From: DASYXZ01 sp035946625
GTDB taxonomy: Bacteria; Acidobacteriota; Terriglobia; UBA7540
Assembly (NCBI GenBank): GCA_035946625.1
Contig: DASYZE010000058.1
Location: 124,001-188,000, forward strand
Direction of reading: 5' to 3'
DNA: 64,000 nt
The translations under genes were made by a program, and so were the position numbers. Each line of letters opens with the position of its first letter. Position 1 is the stretch's first letter. This document shows, piece after piece, positions 1 to 8,516 of this stretch. The notes beneath the pieces were generated by a model. It was given only the letters and a program-made list of their open reading frames with translations, ran no database searches and had not been told where the DNA came from.

Positions 1-2
1 TG

Positions 3-1739
3 GCCAGCGAGAACACTACGTGCGGACTGCTGGATATGACCGCATTTAATGATCTTTTGCTCTCGCATCCGAAAATCGGCATTTCGCTCAGCCGGGTGCT
101 GGCCGAGCGGCTGGAGGAATCGAACCAGCAGAGCGGGATTGAATACATTCAACTGAACAAACTGCAATTTGACGCGCGCGTGCTCTCCCTGCTGCCGCTG
201 CAGGTAATCCAACAGCACAAAGTTTTGCCGGTAGGTTACAGCAACAACCGGCTGACGCTGGCCATGGTGAATCCGAACAACCTGATCGCGCTCGACGACG
301 TGCGGCGGGTGATTAAAGGCGTGATGATTGAGCCGGTGGTGACTTCGGAAGACGACTTCAAGCGGTTTATGACCACCAAATATGTGGAGCTTTTCAAGGA
401 AGAAGAGAAAAAGGCGCAGATCAGGGAACAGGCGGCGCAGACCCAGCCGGGCGGAAAAATGGCCGAGAGCACGGAAAGCGTGCTGGAATCGTTGCAGACC
501 GAAGCGCTGAAATCGCTGGAAGTGGACGATTCGCAGCAGACTACGGAGAGCGTCACCGACCTCTCGCGCTCGGCCGAAGACGCGCCCATCATTCGCCTGG
601 CCAACAACGTGCTGGCGCTGGCCATCAAGAAGGGCGCCAGCGACATTCACATTGAGCCGCAGGAAAAAGACGTGCTGGTGCGCTTCCGGATTGACGGCGC
701 GCTGCAACAGGTGCAGGTGCTGCCCAAAAAAATTCAGATGGGATTGGTCTCGCGCCTCAAGATTTTGTCCAAGCTCGACATCGCGGAGAAACGGCTGCCC
801 CAGGACGGGCGCATCAGCGTGCGCATGGAAGATCGCCCCATTGATTTCCGCGTTTCCACCATTCCGTCCAAGTGGGGCGAAAAGATTTGCATGCGCATTC
901 TGGACAAATCCAACACGCTCCTCGGCCTCGACAAGCTGATTTTGTTGCCGGACGCGCTGGAACAAGTCCGCGACATGATCGCGCAGCCCTACGGCATCAT
1001 TTATGTTACCGGGCCGACGGGCTCCGGCAAAACCACTTCACTCTACAGCGCGCTGGCCGAGTTGAACGATCCGGACGTGAATATTTCCACCGCCGAGGAT
1101 CCCATTGAATACGACCTGGCGCGCGTCAACCAGGTGCAGGCGCACAAGGATATCGGCCTCGACTTTGCCCGCATCCTGCGCGCATTTTTGCGCCAGGACC
1201 CGGACATCATCCTGGTGGGGGAAACGCGCGACAAGGAAACGGCGCACATCGCCGTGGAAGCCGCGCTCACCGGCCACCTGGTGTTCACCACCCTGCACAC
1301 CAATGACGCCGCCGGAGCGTTCGTTCGCCTGCACGAAATGGGCGTGGAACCTTTCCTGATGTCGAGCTCCACCATCGGCGTTGTGGCGCAGCGGCTGACC
1401 AGGCGGCTGTGCCAGAGTTGCAAGGAACCGTACACGCCGGATGAAATTTCCATGAAGTATATGGGAATTGCCTACGATCCGGCGGCCGTTTTTTACAAGA
1501 ACAAGGGCTGCGAGAAATGCTCCGGCACCGGCTTCAAAGGCCGGGTGGGCGTGTATGAAGTCCTGCGCATGAATGCCGAGCTGAGGAAACTGGTGGCCGG
1601 CGGCGGCAAGACCGAGGAGATTACGGAAGCGGCCGTCCGCAATGGCATGCAAACCCTCAAGGATTATTCCGTATGGCTCCTCAAGAACGGTTGGACCACC
1701 ATGGAAGAAGTGTTGCAAGTGGTGGCCGTGCAGGAGTAG
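3..1739 (+). CDS. PilB/GspE-family assembly ATPase, 5' end outside window, probably with N-terminal cNMP-binding domain
   Basis: This is the hexameric ATPase that powers type IV pilus extension or type II secretion at the inner membrane. After an N-terminal MshEN-type region comes the core with Walker A (GPTGSGKT, about nt 1012-1035), the Asp box and Walker B (ILVGETRD), the His box (TTLHTND), and a C-terminal Cys-X2-Cys pair set (CQSC, CEKC) that binds zinc in this family. The first ATG is at 36, but the frame is open back to nt 3. The residues around that ATG (LLDMTAFNDLLLSHPKI, then LAERL) look like the closing helices of a Crp-type cyclic-nucleotide-binding domain. I therefore read the gene as continuing off the left edge, with 36 an internal Met. 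The PilB-family call is firm; the cNMP domain is inference from a short stretch. Confidence 0.88.
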   Translation, partial: ASENTTCGLLDMTAFNDLLLSHPKIGISLSRVLAERLEESNQQSGIEYIQLNKLQFDARVLSLLPLQVIQQHKVLPVGYSNNRLTLAMVNPNNLIALDDVRRVIKGVMIEPVVTSEDDFKRFMTTKYVELFKEEEKKAQIREQAAQTQPGGKMAESTESVLESLQTEALKSLEVDDSQQTTESVTDLSRSAEDAPIIRLANNVLALAIKKGASDIHIEPQEKDVLVRFRIDGALQQVQVLPKKIQMGLVSRLKILSKLDIAEKRLPQDGRISVRMEDRPIDFRVSTIPSKWGEKICMRILDKSNTLLGLDKLILLPDALEQVRDMIAQPYGIIYVTGPTGSGKTTSLYSALAELNDPDVNISTAEDPIEYDLARVNQVQAHKDIGLDFARILRAFLRQDPDIILVGETRDKETAHIAVEAALTGHLVFTTLHTNDAAGAFVRLHEMGVEPFLMSSSTIGVVAQRLTRRLCQSCKEPYTPDEISMKYMGIAYDPAAVFYKNKGCEKCSGTGFKGRVGVYEVLRMNAELRKLVAGGGKTEEITEAAVRNGMQTLKDYSVWLLKNGWTTMEEVLQVVAVQE

Positions 1740-1833
1740 CGGTGGCAGCGCACGAAGATCAACAGGAGCGCAGCGACTGCAATTCGACCCTGCGGCTTTC
1801 CATTATGTTTCTCGGGAGTGTCAACTAATGTTG

Positions 1834-1863
1834 GCCCGCCTCGAATCATCTGGCGGGCTTTTG
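1834..1863 (+). terminator. Rho-independent terminator after the ATPase gene
   Basis: A 7-bp GC stem (GCCCGCC / GGCGGGC) with an 11-nt loop is followed by a short T run. It lies about 95 nt past the ATPase stop and ends that transcript. Confidence 0.7.
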
Positions 1864-2052
1864 TGCTTGGATTTTCTTTCGGTGAGCAGCGGGATTGAAC
1901 AAATACTTCTTGGGCATAGGCGGCATGTGGGCGCATCACATCGAACAATGGCAGTGGTGATAGGGCGGGCATTAAAACGTTGGCGACGAAAGCCAGGAGT
2001 TTACCCGTAACGGACCTCCTCGATTCGAAAGCAGGTACACGAAGTCTCCTTC

Positions 2053-2799
2053 ATGGCCCGACTCAAGAGTGTCAAATTGTTGCGTGAAAGGGTAAAAGGC
2101 TGGGACGAGTATCCCTTCAGCGTACCCTCGATCGCCTCCCTTGAAGCCCTCGAGCTCACAAGCGCGATTTGCTTTTTTGTCGGCGAAAATGGAACTGGCA
2201 AGTCAACACTTCTGGAAGCCATTGCCGCTCACTACGGCTTTGGGCGTGAGGGAGGCAACCGGAACTTTGTATTTGAAACCACCTCAAGCGTTCGTTCCAT
2301 TGATCCACTTATCAAAGCCCTGCGTCTGGCGTTCACAACAAGAACAGGCTCGGGCTTCTATCTGAGGGCGGAGAGCTTTTTCAACGTGGCAAGCTATGTG
2401 GATGCTGTGGGCGTATCGGGCAGCTACGGCGGCAAGAGTCTGCACGGTCAGTCTCACGGGGAATCCTTCCTCGCATTGCTCCAGAATCGCTTCACCCGAT
2501 CCGGCTTCTATGTCATGGATGAGCCCGAAGCCGCACTGTCTCCCCAACGCCAATTAAGCTTCCTTGTTCTATTGCACGATCTGTTGAACGAAGACAATGA
2601 CAACATTCAATTTCTCATCGCCACGCATTCACCCATTCTCCTTGCATATCCAGGGGCACAGATTTTCTCGTTTGATGGTGGGCGGATTCAGGAGATCAGC
2701 TATCGGGAAAGTCAGCCTTTCCAACTTGTTAGCCGATTCGTGGCATCTCCAGAGCGCTACGTGAAAGCGTTGTTTGTCGACAGTCCGGACCCGAAATGA
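2053..2799 (+). CDS. AAA-type ABC-like ATPase (OLD/SMC-like nucleotide-binding domain)
   Basis: A stand-alone ABC-ATPase-like domain of 248 residues. Walker A is GENGTGKST at residues 44-52. A signature-like SHGES sits near residue 136, followed by Walker B (FYVMDEPEAAL), and the H-loop is ATHSPILL. This pattern matches the predicted-ATPase group that includes RecF/OLD-like proteins with no transmembrane part and no long coiled coil. The start at 2053 is the first ATG ahead of the N-terminal strand. No partner gene such as a nuclease or methylase is adjacent: the upstream gene is terminated and the next starts about 100 nt later. The true substrate is unknown. Confidence 0.8.
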   Translation: MARLKSVKLLRERVKGWDEYPFSVPSIASLEALELTSAICFFVGENGTGKSTLLEAIAAHYGFGREGGNRNFVFETTSSVRSIDPLIKALRLAFTTRTGSGFYLRAESFFNVASYVDAVGVSGSYGGKSLHGQSHGESFLALLQNRFTRSGFYVMDEPEAALSPQRQLSFLVLLHDLLNEDNDNIQFLIATHSPILLAYPGAQIFSFDGGRIQEISYRESQPFQLVSRFVASPERYVKALFVDSPDPK

Positions 2800-2898
2800 T
2801 CAAGGTGGCACCCCGGGTTCTTCATCCGTTCCCCATATTTCCCCTCCTAGCCCTCTTGAATTCAAACCTATGGCATACTAATTCGCTTGTTAAAACTT

Positions 2899-3849
2899 AT
2901 GCGATTCTTCCTCGGCATTGACGGCGGCGGGACGCGCACCACGGCGTGGGTGGCGGATGAGCGCGGGCGCGTGGTGGGGCACGCGGTTGCGGGGCCGTCC
3001 AATCCTTTGAAGGTTGGATTTGCGGCGTGCGAGCGCGAAATTTTGCGCGCGGCGAAGGCTGCTGTAGCGGCGGGTTTATCCCGCCACCGTTCAGGATCTG
3101 GCGGCGTAAAGCCGCCTCTCCATGCCGTCGTCATCGGCCTCGCGGGGGTCGATCGGCCTCCGGTGCATTCGCGGGTCCTGAAAGGAATTCGCAAGTCGCT
3201 GGGCGCACAAAACATTCTGCTGACATCGGACGCGGCCATTGCGCTGCACGCGGCGATCGGGAATTCGCCGGGCATTATGGTGATTTCGGGCACCGGGTCG
3301 ATTGCCTATGCGCGCGACGATCAGGGCAACGCTTTCCGCTCGGGTGGCTGGGGTGCTACTTTCGATGATGCCGGTTCGGGCTTCGACCTGGGGCGGCGCG
3401 CCATCATGGCCGCCTTGCGCGATTACGATGGGCGCGGCCATCATACCAATCTCGGAGCGAGCATTTGCCGCGCGCTGCGCCTTCGCGACATTACGCAGGT
3501 GATCCTGAAGCCGCTCACCGCGCAGGATATTGCGGCGCTCTTCCCTGTGGTCCTCAAAGCCGCGCAGCGCCGCGACGCCGTGGCGCGATACATGCTGGAC
3601 GCGGCGGCGTATGAACTCTCCGAACTTGCCTTCGCGCTCATTGACCGCCTGCGCTGGAAGAATCGCGCCTTCCCCGTGGTCTGCGCGGGTGGAATTTTCA
3701 GCGCCAGCCCCCGAGTGTGCAAGATGTTTTCCATGTTTGTGCGCAACGTTGCCCCGCGGGCGCGCGTAATCCTGCTCCGCAGGCAGCCGGTGGAAGGGGC
3801 GCTGGCCATGGCGCGGGAGTTGGCCCTGAGCCAGAATTCGGCGGGATGA
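2899..3849 (+). CDS. N-acetylglucosamine-kinase-like protein (BadF/BadG/BcrA ATPase family)
   Basis: An ASKHA-fold sugar kinase expected to phosphorylate N-acetylglucosamine or a related amino sugar with ATP in the cytoplasm. Visible motifs are the phosphate-1 loop (FLGIDGGGTRT) at the N-terminus, the phosphate-2 loop (ISGTGSIA), GGWGATFDDAGSG, and the adenosine-binding CAGGIF near the C-terminus. The start is ATG 2899; a TTG at 2887 in frame is possible. The next gene, a SIS-domain sugar-phosphate protein, starts 29 nt downstream, and a GH3 hexosaminidase follows, which fits amino-sugar recycling. The stretch at 3069-3116, encoding an Arg/Ser/Gly-rich loop, is made of two perfect hairpin repeats that look like inserted intergenic-type DNA. 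Confidence 0.85.
   Translation: MRFFLGIDGGGTRTTAWVADERGRVVGHAVAGPSNPLKVGFAACEREILRAAKAAVAAGLSRHRSGSGGVKPPLHAVVIGLAGVDRPPVHSRVLKGIRKSLGAQNILLTSDAAIALHAAIGNSPGIMVISGTGSIAYARDDQGNAFRSGGWGATFDDAGSGFDLGRRAIMAALRDYDGRGHHTNLGASICRALRLRDITQVILKPLTAQDIAALFPVVLKAAQRRDAVARYMLDAAAYELSELAFALIDRLRWKNRAFPVVCAGGIFSASPRVCKMFSMFVRNVAPRARVILLRRQPVEGALAMARELALSQNSAG
3069..3116 (+). repeat. Double hairpin repeat embedded in the kinase CDS
   Basis: Two perfect 6-bp inverted repeats sit 14 nt apart: GGCGGG-TTTAT-CCCGCC (3069-3085) and GGCGGC-GTAAA-GCCGCC (3100-3116). The second is close to an intergenic hairpin at about 46024-46040. The repeat keeps the reading frame and adds a surface-loop-like segment. Confidence 0.6.
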
Positions 3850-3878
3850 TTCCGTCCTTTGCGTTACAATAGCCCCCC

Positions 3879-4913
3879 ATGTCGCTGATGATGGAAGAAA
3901 TTTTGGAGCAGCCCCAAGCGCTCGCCCGCACGCTGCGCGGCGAACGCGAGCACGCCCTGGAATTCCAGCGTGTGGCCCGCGCACGGCCCTTTCGCCTGAT
4001 CGTGCTGGTGGCGCGCGGAACATCAGACAACGCCGCGCTTTTCGGGCGCTATCTTCTCGAGCTGACCACCGGTATTCCCGTATCGCTTTGCGCGCCGTCC
4101 ATCCACACGCTCTATCACGCACAACTGAACTTCCGCGGCGCCCTGGTAGTGGGCATTTCACAATCGGGCGAGGGAACGGATATCAACCTGGTGCTGAAAG
4201 CGGCCAAGCGCCAGGGCGCCGTCACGCTGGGGATTACCAACGAAGCGCATTCCACCCTGGCGGCGTTGGTGGACGAACCGTTTCTGGTACGGGCGGGGAA
4301 ACAACGCTCGGTGGCCGCCACCAAAACCTACTCCGGCCAACTCATGCTCTTTTATCTGCTCGCCTCGGCGCTGGGGCCGCACATCACGCTGGCGAGCGTC
4401 AGCGAAATACCGGACCACGTGCGCGAAACGCTGGGCTTGGCGGAGGAGATCAAGGTGCTGGTGGAGCGTTACCGCTACATGCGCCAGTGCGCGGTGGTGG
4501 CGCGCGGCATCAACTACGCCAACGCCTATGAGTTGGCGCTGAAGCTGATGGAAACCTGTTACGTGGTGGCGGAGCGATTTTCATCCGCCGATTTTCTGCA
4601 CGGGCCCATCGCGCTGATGGAGCGCGATTTCCCCGTGCTCATATTCATGCCGCCGGGAAAAACTTTTTCCGACCTGCGCCAACTGATCGGGCGACTGCGC
4701 GAATTGCGCGCCGACGCTCTCGTGATTACGGGCGCTTCCGCCCGGCTGCCCAAGGGCACGCGCGCCGTCCGCGTTCCGGGATCGATGCCGGAAATTTATT
4801 CGCCCATTCCTTACATCGTCCCCGGCCAGATTTTCGCAGCGCTCCTGGCCAAGGTGAAAGGCCTTGATCCGGACAAGCCACGGTCGCTGCAGATTGTGAC
4901 GAAAACCCTTTAA
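3879..4913 (+). CDS. SIS-domain protein, likely glucosamine-6-phosphate deaminase/isomerase type
   Basis: Two tandem SIS (sugar isomerase) domains over 344 residues, resembling the C-terminal isomerase half of GlmS but without the N-terminal glutaminase domain. The sugar-phosphate loops are visible: VARGTSDNA, then SQSGEGTD, then SVAATKTYSGQ. The second domain has ELALKLMETCYVVAERFSSADFLHGPIAL. The lack of a glutaminase domain points to catabolic deamination or isomerisation of GlcN-6-P rather than synthesis. It follows the amino-sugar kinase by 29 nt and precedes the GH3 enzyme, so the three plausibly release, phosphorylate and deaminate GlcNAc, although no deacetylase is present here. The exact substrate is inferred. 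Confidence 0.8.
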   Translation: MSLMMEEILEQPQALARTLRGEREHALEFQRVARARPFRLIVLVARGTSDNAALFGRYLLELTTGIPVSLCAPSIHTLYHAQLNFRGALVVGISQSGEGTDINLVLKAAKRQGAVTLGITNEAHSTLAALVDEPFLVRAGKQRSVAATKTYSGQLMLFYLLASALGPHITLASVSEIPDHVRETLGLAEEIKVLVERYRYMRQCAVVARGINYANAYELALKLMETCYVVAERFSSADFLHGPIALMERDFPVLIFMPPGKTFSDLRQLIGRLRELRADALVITGASARLPKGTRAVRVPGSMPEIYSPIPYIVPGQIFAALLAKVKGLDPDKPRSLQIVTKTL

Positions 4914-5081
4914 CGGAAGGAAGGCGTTCGAGGACAACGGCGGGAAAGTTTCTCAGTATTTCAGCGGGCCAGTCTTTCAGCAGGCCAATAATTTTATTTC
5001 AGGGGCTGCTGGCAACCCGGCTTACTAATTCACTGACCTGCTTCGTTGATGCACACCCACAACAGCCTGTACACAATTGAC

Positions 5082-5117
5082 TCCAGACTCCGGACCCATG
5101 ACAAAGGACAAATGACC
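5082..5117 (+). repeat. Short 7-bp-period repeat ahead of the GH3 gene
   Basis: The leader contains GACAAAG-GACAAAT-GACCAGA and, just before it, CTCCAGA-CTCCGGA, both imperfect 7-bp tandem units like those seen elsewhere in the window. One such unit supplies the AAGGACAA that could act as ribosome-binding site for ATG 5112. Confidence 0.5.
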
Positions 5118-6872
5118 AGAGAAAAAATGATTGTGAAGATTACCCGATATCTGTCAGTCGCATTTCTAGTGCTGGTATCCCTGCCGGCCCAGGCTCAATT
5201 GCCACTAACCGCGCCGCAGCAGGCCTGGGTGGACAAAACGCTGGCCGGCATGACGCTGGAGGAAAAAATCGGCGCGGTGATGTTTCCGGTCACCTCGGGC
5301 GGGTTTATCAATCTCGACAGCGACGCGTTCCAACAAATCAAGGACAACATTCAGAAGTTCCACGTGGGGGGATACCACATTGAAGGGTTTTCGGGAGGCG
5401 ATCCCGCTTCTGGCGCGCTCCTGATCGCCCACATGCAGGCGTTGGCGAAAATTCCACTTCTGATCACGGCGGATTTTGAAGGGGGAGCCGGGAGCGAGTT
5501 CGACGGGGCCACGCGCTTCCCGCGCGGCATGGCGATGGGGGCCACGGGCGATCCTCATTATGCCTATGATGCGGCCAAGTTGACCGCCCAGGAAGCGAAG
5601 GCGATGGGCATTACGGTGAATTTTTACCCCGTCGTCGACGTCAACGATAATCCGGCCAATCCGATTATCAACGTCCGGTCGTTCGGAGAGGATCCGCAGC
5701 GGGTGGGGGAGTTCGGAGCGGCTTATGTGCGCGGGACGCAGGATCAGCACGTGATCGCCACCTTAAAACATTTTCCCGGCCACGGCGACACCAGCGTGGA
5801 TTCCCACCTTGAGCTTCCGGTTCTGAACTTCGACCGCGCGCGGCTGGACCAGGTGGAGTTGCCGCCTTTCGAGGCCGCCATCAAAGCCGGGGCGGGCGCG
5901 GTGATGACGGCGCACATCTACCTGCCGCAATTTGAAAAAACGCCGGGCGTCCCCGCCTCCCTTTCCCGCGCGTTGACCACCGGACTGCTGCGCAACGATC
6001 TCGGCTTCAAGGGTCTGATCTTTACCGACGCCCTGCCCATGCACGCCATATCCTCCAACTTCGGGGCGGAGCAGGCTCCGGTGATGGCCATCGAAGCGGG
6101 AGCGGACGTGGCACTCGAGCCCGAGGACGTTCCCAAAACATTTGCCGCCCTGCAAGCCGCGGTGAGCAAAGGCGACATCACCGAGGAGCGGCTGAACCAA
6201 TCCGTGCGCCGGCTGCTGGAGGCCAAGGCGTGGGCGGGGCTGGATACTCCACACTCAATCCCGCTGGACCAACTGGACAAACTGGTGAGCAGCCGCGCCG
6301 CCCAGGAAAAATCGCAGGAAATTATGGAGCACGCTTTAACCCTGGTGAAGGACGACGCCAACACCCTTCCGCTCCATTTGAGCGACGACGAACAAGTGCT
6401 GCTGGTGAATTTTGTGGACTCGTCCAACCCGGAAAATCCGGGATACTCGGGACTCACCTTTCGAGCCGAATTTCTGAAGCGCCATCCGAAGACGGTCTTC
6501 ACCACCGTCACGCCGGCGATTTCCATGAGCGAGTCCGCCTTGATCAAAGAGCTTGCGGATACTTACCAGACCGTGGTGGTCTCGTGCTCCATCCGCATTG
6601 CCTCTTACAAAGGGGCGATTGGATTGAACGATGCCCAGCAGAACCTGCTGCGCGCTCTGGCCGGGCACAAGGGCCCGTTTGTGTTCGCTCTCTTCGGCAG
6701 CCCCTACTTGTTGAATTACATTCCCGAATTGCCGTCCTACGCCCTGGCCTATGACTTTTATCCCGGTGCCGAAACCGCCATGGTCCGGGCGATTTTTGGC
6801 GAGATTAACTTCACCGGGCAACTTCCCGTCACGGTGGGGCCGTATCCCATCGGGTTCAGGTTGATGAAGTAG
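5112..6872 (+). CDS. Glycoside hydrolase family 3 beta-N-acetylhexosaminidase-like protein, exported
   Basis: A GH3 enzyme that hydrolyses terminal beta-N-acetylglucosaminyl bonds in chitin or peptidoglycan fragments. A signal peptide (MIVKITRYLSVAFLVLVSLPAQAQ) is followed by the GH3 barrel. It has the hexosaminidase hallmark LKHFPGHGDTSVDSH, whose His/Asp loop acts as general acid/base in NagZ-type enzymes, and a nucleophile Asp in FTDALPMHAI. The C-terminal 200 residues form a GH3 C-type alpha/beta sandwich. The start could be ATG 5112 or ATG 5127; the frame is also open to 5046, but that part is repeat DNA. It sits about 200 nt after the SIS gene and completes the amino-sugar set. Confidence 0.87.
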   Translation: MTREKMIVKITRYLSVAFLVLVSLPAQAQLPLTAPQQAWVDKTLAGMTLEEKIGAVMFPVTSGGFINLDSDAFQQIKDNIQKFHVGGYHIEGFSGGDPASGALLIAHMQALAKIPLLITADFEGGAGSEFDGATRFPRGMAMGATGDPHYAYDAAKLTAQEAKAMGITVNFYPVVDVNDNPANPIINVRSFGEDPQRVGEFGAAYVRGTQDQHVIATLKHFPGHGDTSVDSHLELPVLNFDRARLDQVELPPFEAAIKAGAGAVMTAHIYLPQFEKTPGVPASLSRALTTGLLRNDLGFKGLIFTDALPMHAISSNFGAEQAPVMAIEAGADVALEPEDVPKTFAALQAAVSKGDITEERLNQSVRRLLEAKAWAGLDTPHSIPLDQLDKLVSSRAAQEKSQEIMEHALTLVKDDANTLPLHLSDDEQVLLVNFVDSSNPENPGYSGLTFRAEFLKRHPKTVFTTVTPAISMSESALIKELADTYQTVVVSCSIRIASYKGAIGLNDAQQNLLRALAGHKGPFVFALFGSPYLLNYIPELPSYALAYDFYPGAETAMVRAIFGEINFTGQLPVTVGPYPIGFRLMK

Positions 6873-6978
6873 AGATTCGCCGCTCGCAAGCGATGATATT
6901 GCCTGGCGGTTGCACTGATAACGCTGGCACCCGCTGGACTCTCCGGAAAAGTCGTGGGAGAATACACATGGTGAGTCA

Positions 6979-7185
6979 ATGGCCCTCGAAATAACCACAC
7001 CTTTCTTGTCCATCGATGAAACGGCCGATAGAGTGGGCGTGTCTCGAAGGCGCGTTGCCGAACTTACTGCCTTGGTTGTACCCGTTGGGAAGCGGAAGAA
7101 TTCCAGCAACATTCACAAAGGGCGAAGTAGGGCAAAAACTTACCCAAGAAATGGTTCAAGGGTTGCGAAGAAGACCTCTCGATGA
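6979..7185 (+). CDS. Small HTH protein overlapping a TIR/NDT-like gene
   Basis: A 68-residue protein. Residues 9-34 (LSIDETADRVGVSRRRVAELT) read as an excisionase/MerR-type helix-turn-helix, and the C-terminal half is very basic and probably disordered. The stop overlaps the start of the next gene by 4 nt (ATGA), which indicates translational coupling. Small HTH genes in this position are often repressors or antitoxins of the gene behind them. I do not recognise the family with certainty and the pairing role is inference. Confidence 0.6.
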   Translation: MALEITTPFLSIDETADRVGVSRRRVAELTALVVPVGKRKNSSNIHKGRSRAKTYPRNGSRVAKKTSR

Positions 7186-7796
7186 CTCAGCGGATGTCGG
7201 CGAGTGGTGTCAGCGACCCTTTCAGTGTCTTTCTCAATATTCCCTACGACGTCCGATTCGGAAAGCTCTATCTTGCCTACATTGCCGGCCTATCGGCATT
7301 TGGGCTGGTGCCACGTGCAACGGTGGAAATTCCAGGGGGCGACCGGCGCCTCAACCGGATTTTTGATCTTATCAAAACATGCCGGTATTCCGTCCACGAC
7401 CTTTCGCGCGTGCAACTGGATCATCATCCGCCTCCAACCCCGCGATTCAACATGCCCTTCGAGCTTGGTCTCGCCATTGCCTGGACGAATTTGCAGAAGC
7501 AAGCAGACTCATGGTTCGTTTTCGAAACCATGAAAAGGCGATTGCAAAAATCCCTGAGTGATCTGGATGGAACAGACGTCTACGTCCACGATGGTACGGT
7601 CAGCGGCGTGTTTCGAGAATTGACCAACGCTTTCGTAAGAAATAAACGACAGCCCACGATGAAGCAGATGCAAGCCGTGTACGAAGCTCTACACAGGGCA
7701 ATCCCTCGGATTAAACGAGACGCGGGAGCAAGGAATTTGTTCAGCGCCCGGGTGTTTAAGGAACTCATTATTATTTCGCGAGTTTCTTTGACCTGA
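7182..7796 (+). CDS. Uncharacterised protein with TIR-like / nucleoside deoxyribosyltransferase-like fold
   Basis: A 204-residue protein. Its N-terminal half reads like a flavodoxin-like TIR or nucleoside 2-deoxyribosyltransferase domain: strand VFLNIPYD (16-23), helix, strand FGLVPRATVE, then a helix with RIFDLIKTCRYSVHDLSR, and the glutamate motif FNMPFELGLAIAW with Glu94. In TIR and deoxyribosyltransferase enzymes an E-L-G motif carries the catalytic glutamate that attacks the N-glycosidic bond of NAD or nucleosides. The C-terminal 90 residues are helical with no recognised domain. It overlaps the HTH gene upstream and lies in a small accessory patch. Enzyme activity and a defence or toxin role are inference; the start may also be ATG 7194. 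Confidence 0.6.
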   Translation: MTQRMSASGVSDPFSVFLNIPYDVRFGKLYLAYIAGLSAFGLVPRATVEIPGGDRRLNRIFDLIKTCRYSVHDLSRVQLDHHPPPTPRFNMPFELGLAIAWTNLQKQADSWFVFETMKRRLQKSLSDLDGTDVYVHDGTVSGVFRELTNAFVRNKRQPTMKQMQAVYEALHRAIPRIKRDAGARNLFSARVFKELIIISRVSLT

Positions 7797-7985
7797 AAAA
7801 GGGCATCCGGGCGTAATGCAGTTTCGTAGGGACTTTTGCAGTGGGTGACCTTGAGCTTCGACCCTTCTTCACGGCCACAGCAAGATGTTCCAGCCGTCGC
7901 ATAGCCTGGCGCATAAAATGGGATGGGAGACCAGGTTAATAACCCCCCCGCCGTCACGACTAAACTGGCGGAAAGAGGCCAGACC
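7797..7985. other. Intergenic segment with flanking short repeats
   Basis: About 190 nt without a convincing gene. It holds one arm of the GCAGTGGGT inverted repeat (7838-7846) and one copy of the AAGGGC-TCCGGG-like direct repeat (about 7799-7811). The partner copies lie at 8516-8524 and about 8572-8586. Confidence 0.4.
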
Positions 7986-8516
7986 ATGTTAAAAAGTAAA
8001 TCCTACGCAGTTTGTGTAGAGCGCAAAATTTTAGAGGCGATTCGGCAAATCCTGATCCAACTCTATGACCTAAAGCCCTTGCCGAGAGGCGTTAACAAGT
8101 TAGTGAGAGAAACAATCTTCATCCTCTACGAAGGCGGATTCCCCGGCAAATGGTCGTTTGAGCGTCCGCATTCTGCGGCAGCCAGAGCTCTCCATCGCCA
8201 TGCGCGCTCTGAGGGTGTCCCCTTTAATGGGAAGCGATTCCAGGTAACCTATGATCATGCCATCCCATTGGGCACGCTGAGCGATGGTTTGCGCAATGCA
8301 ACCTGTTCATACGAGAAATTGCGCGACTTTCTGCTTTGGCACGTCCAGGGCGTCGTGATCCTTAAAAAGGAAAATGCAAAATTATCGAAGTGCGGGTTGC
8401 GCAAGTTCCTTCCGCCGCGCGCTCAAGGGCACGATATGCTTGCGCGATACCGGAAGGCCAAGATCAAGCTCAAGCCCGAGGATGATGCGAAGTTAAAGCG
8501 GAGAATTTCAAAATGA
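7986..8516 (+). CDS. Uncharacterised HNH-like protein
   Basis: A 176-residue protein of unknown function. The segment YDHAIPLG followed by a helix and VVILKKENAKLSKCGLRKFLPP resembles the beta-beta-alpha metal region of some HNH-like endonucleases, with the DH pair as the likely core. No second zinc-binding pair is visible. ATG 7986 is chosen because AGAGG lies seven bases upstream; the frame is open back to 7923. Base composition is more AT-rich than the neighbouring genes. The gene is bracketed by short repeats: GCAGTGGGT at 7838 inverted at 8516, and AAGGGC-A/T-TCCGGG at about 7799 and 8572. Acquired DNA is likely, but a nuclease role is not proven. Confidence 0.45.
   Translation: MLKSKSYAVCVERKILEAIRQILIQLYDLKPLPRGVNKLVRETIFILYEGGFPGKWSFERPHSAAARALHRHARSEGVPFNGKRFQVTYDHAIPLGTLSDGLRNATCSYEKLRDFLLWHVQGVVILKKENAKLSKCGLRKFLPPRAQGHDMLARYRKAKIKLKPEDDAKLKRRISK

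Noticed and set aside
3091..4161. Long open frame (356 aa) on the minus strand
   Set aside because: Antisense to the kinase and SIS genes; Arg-rich shadow.
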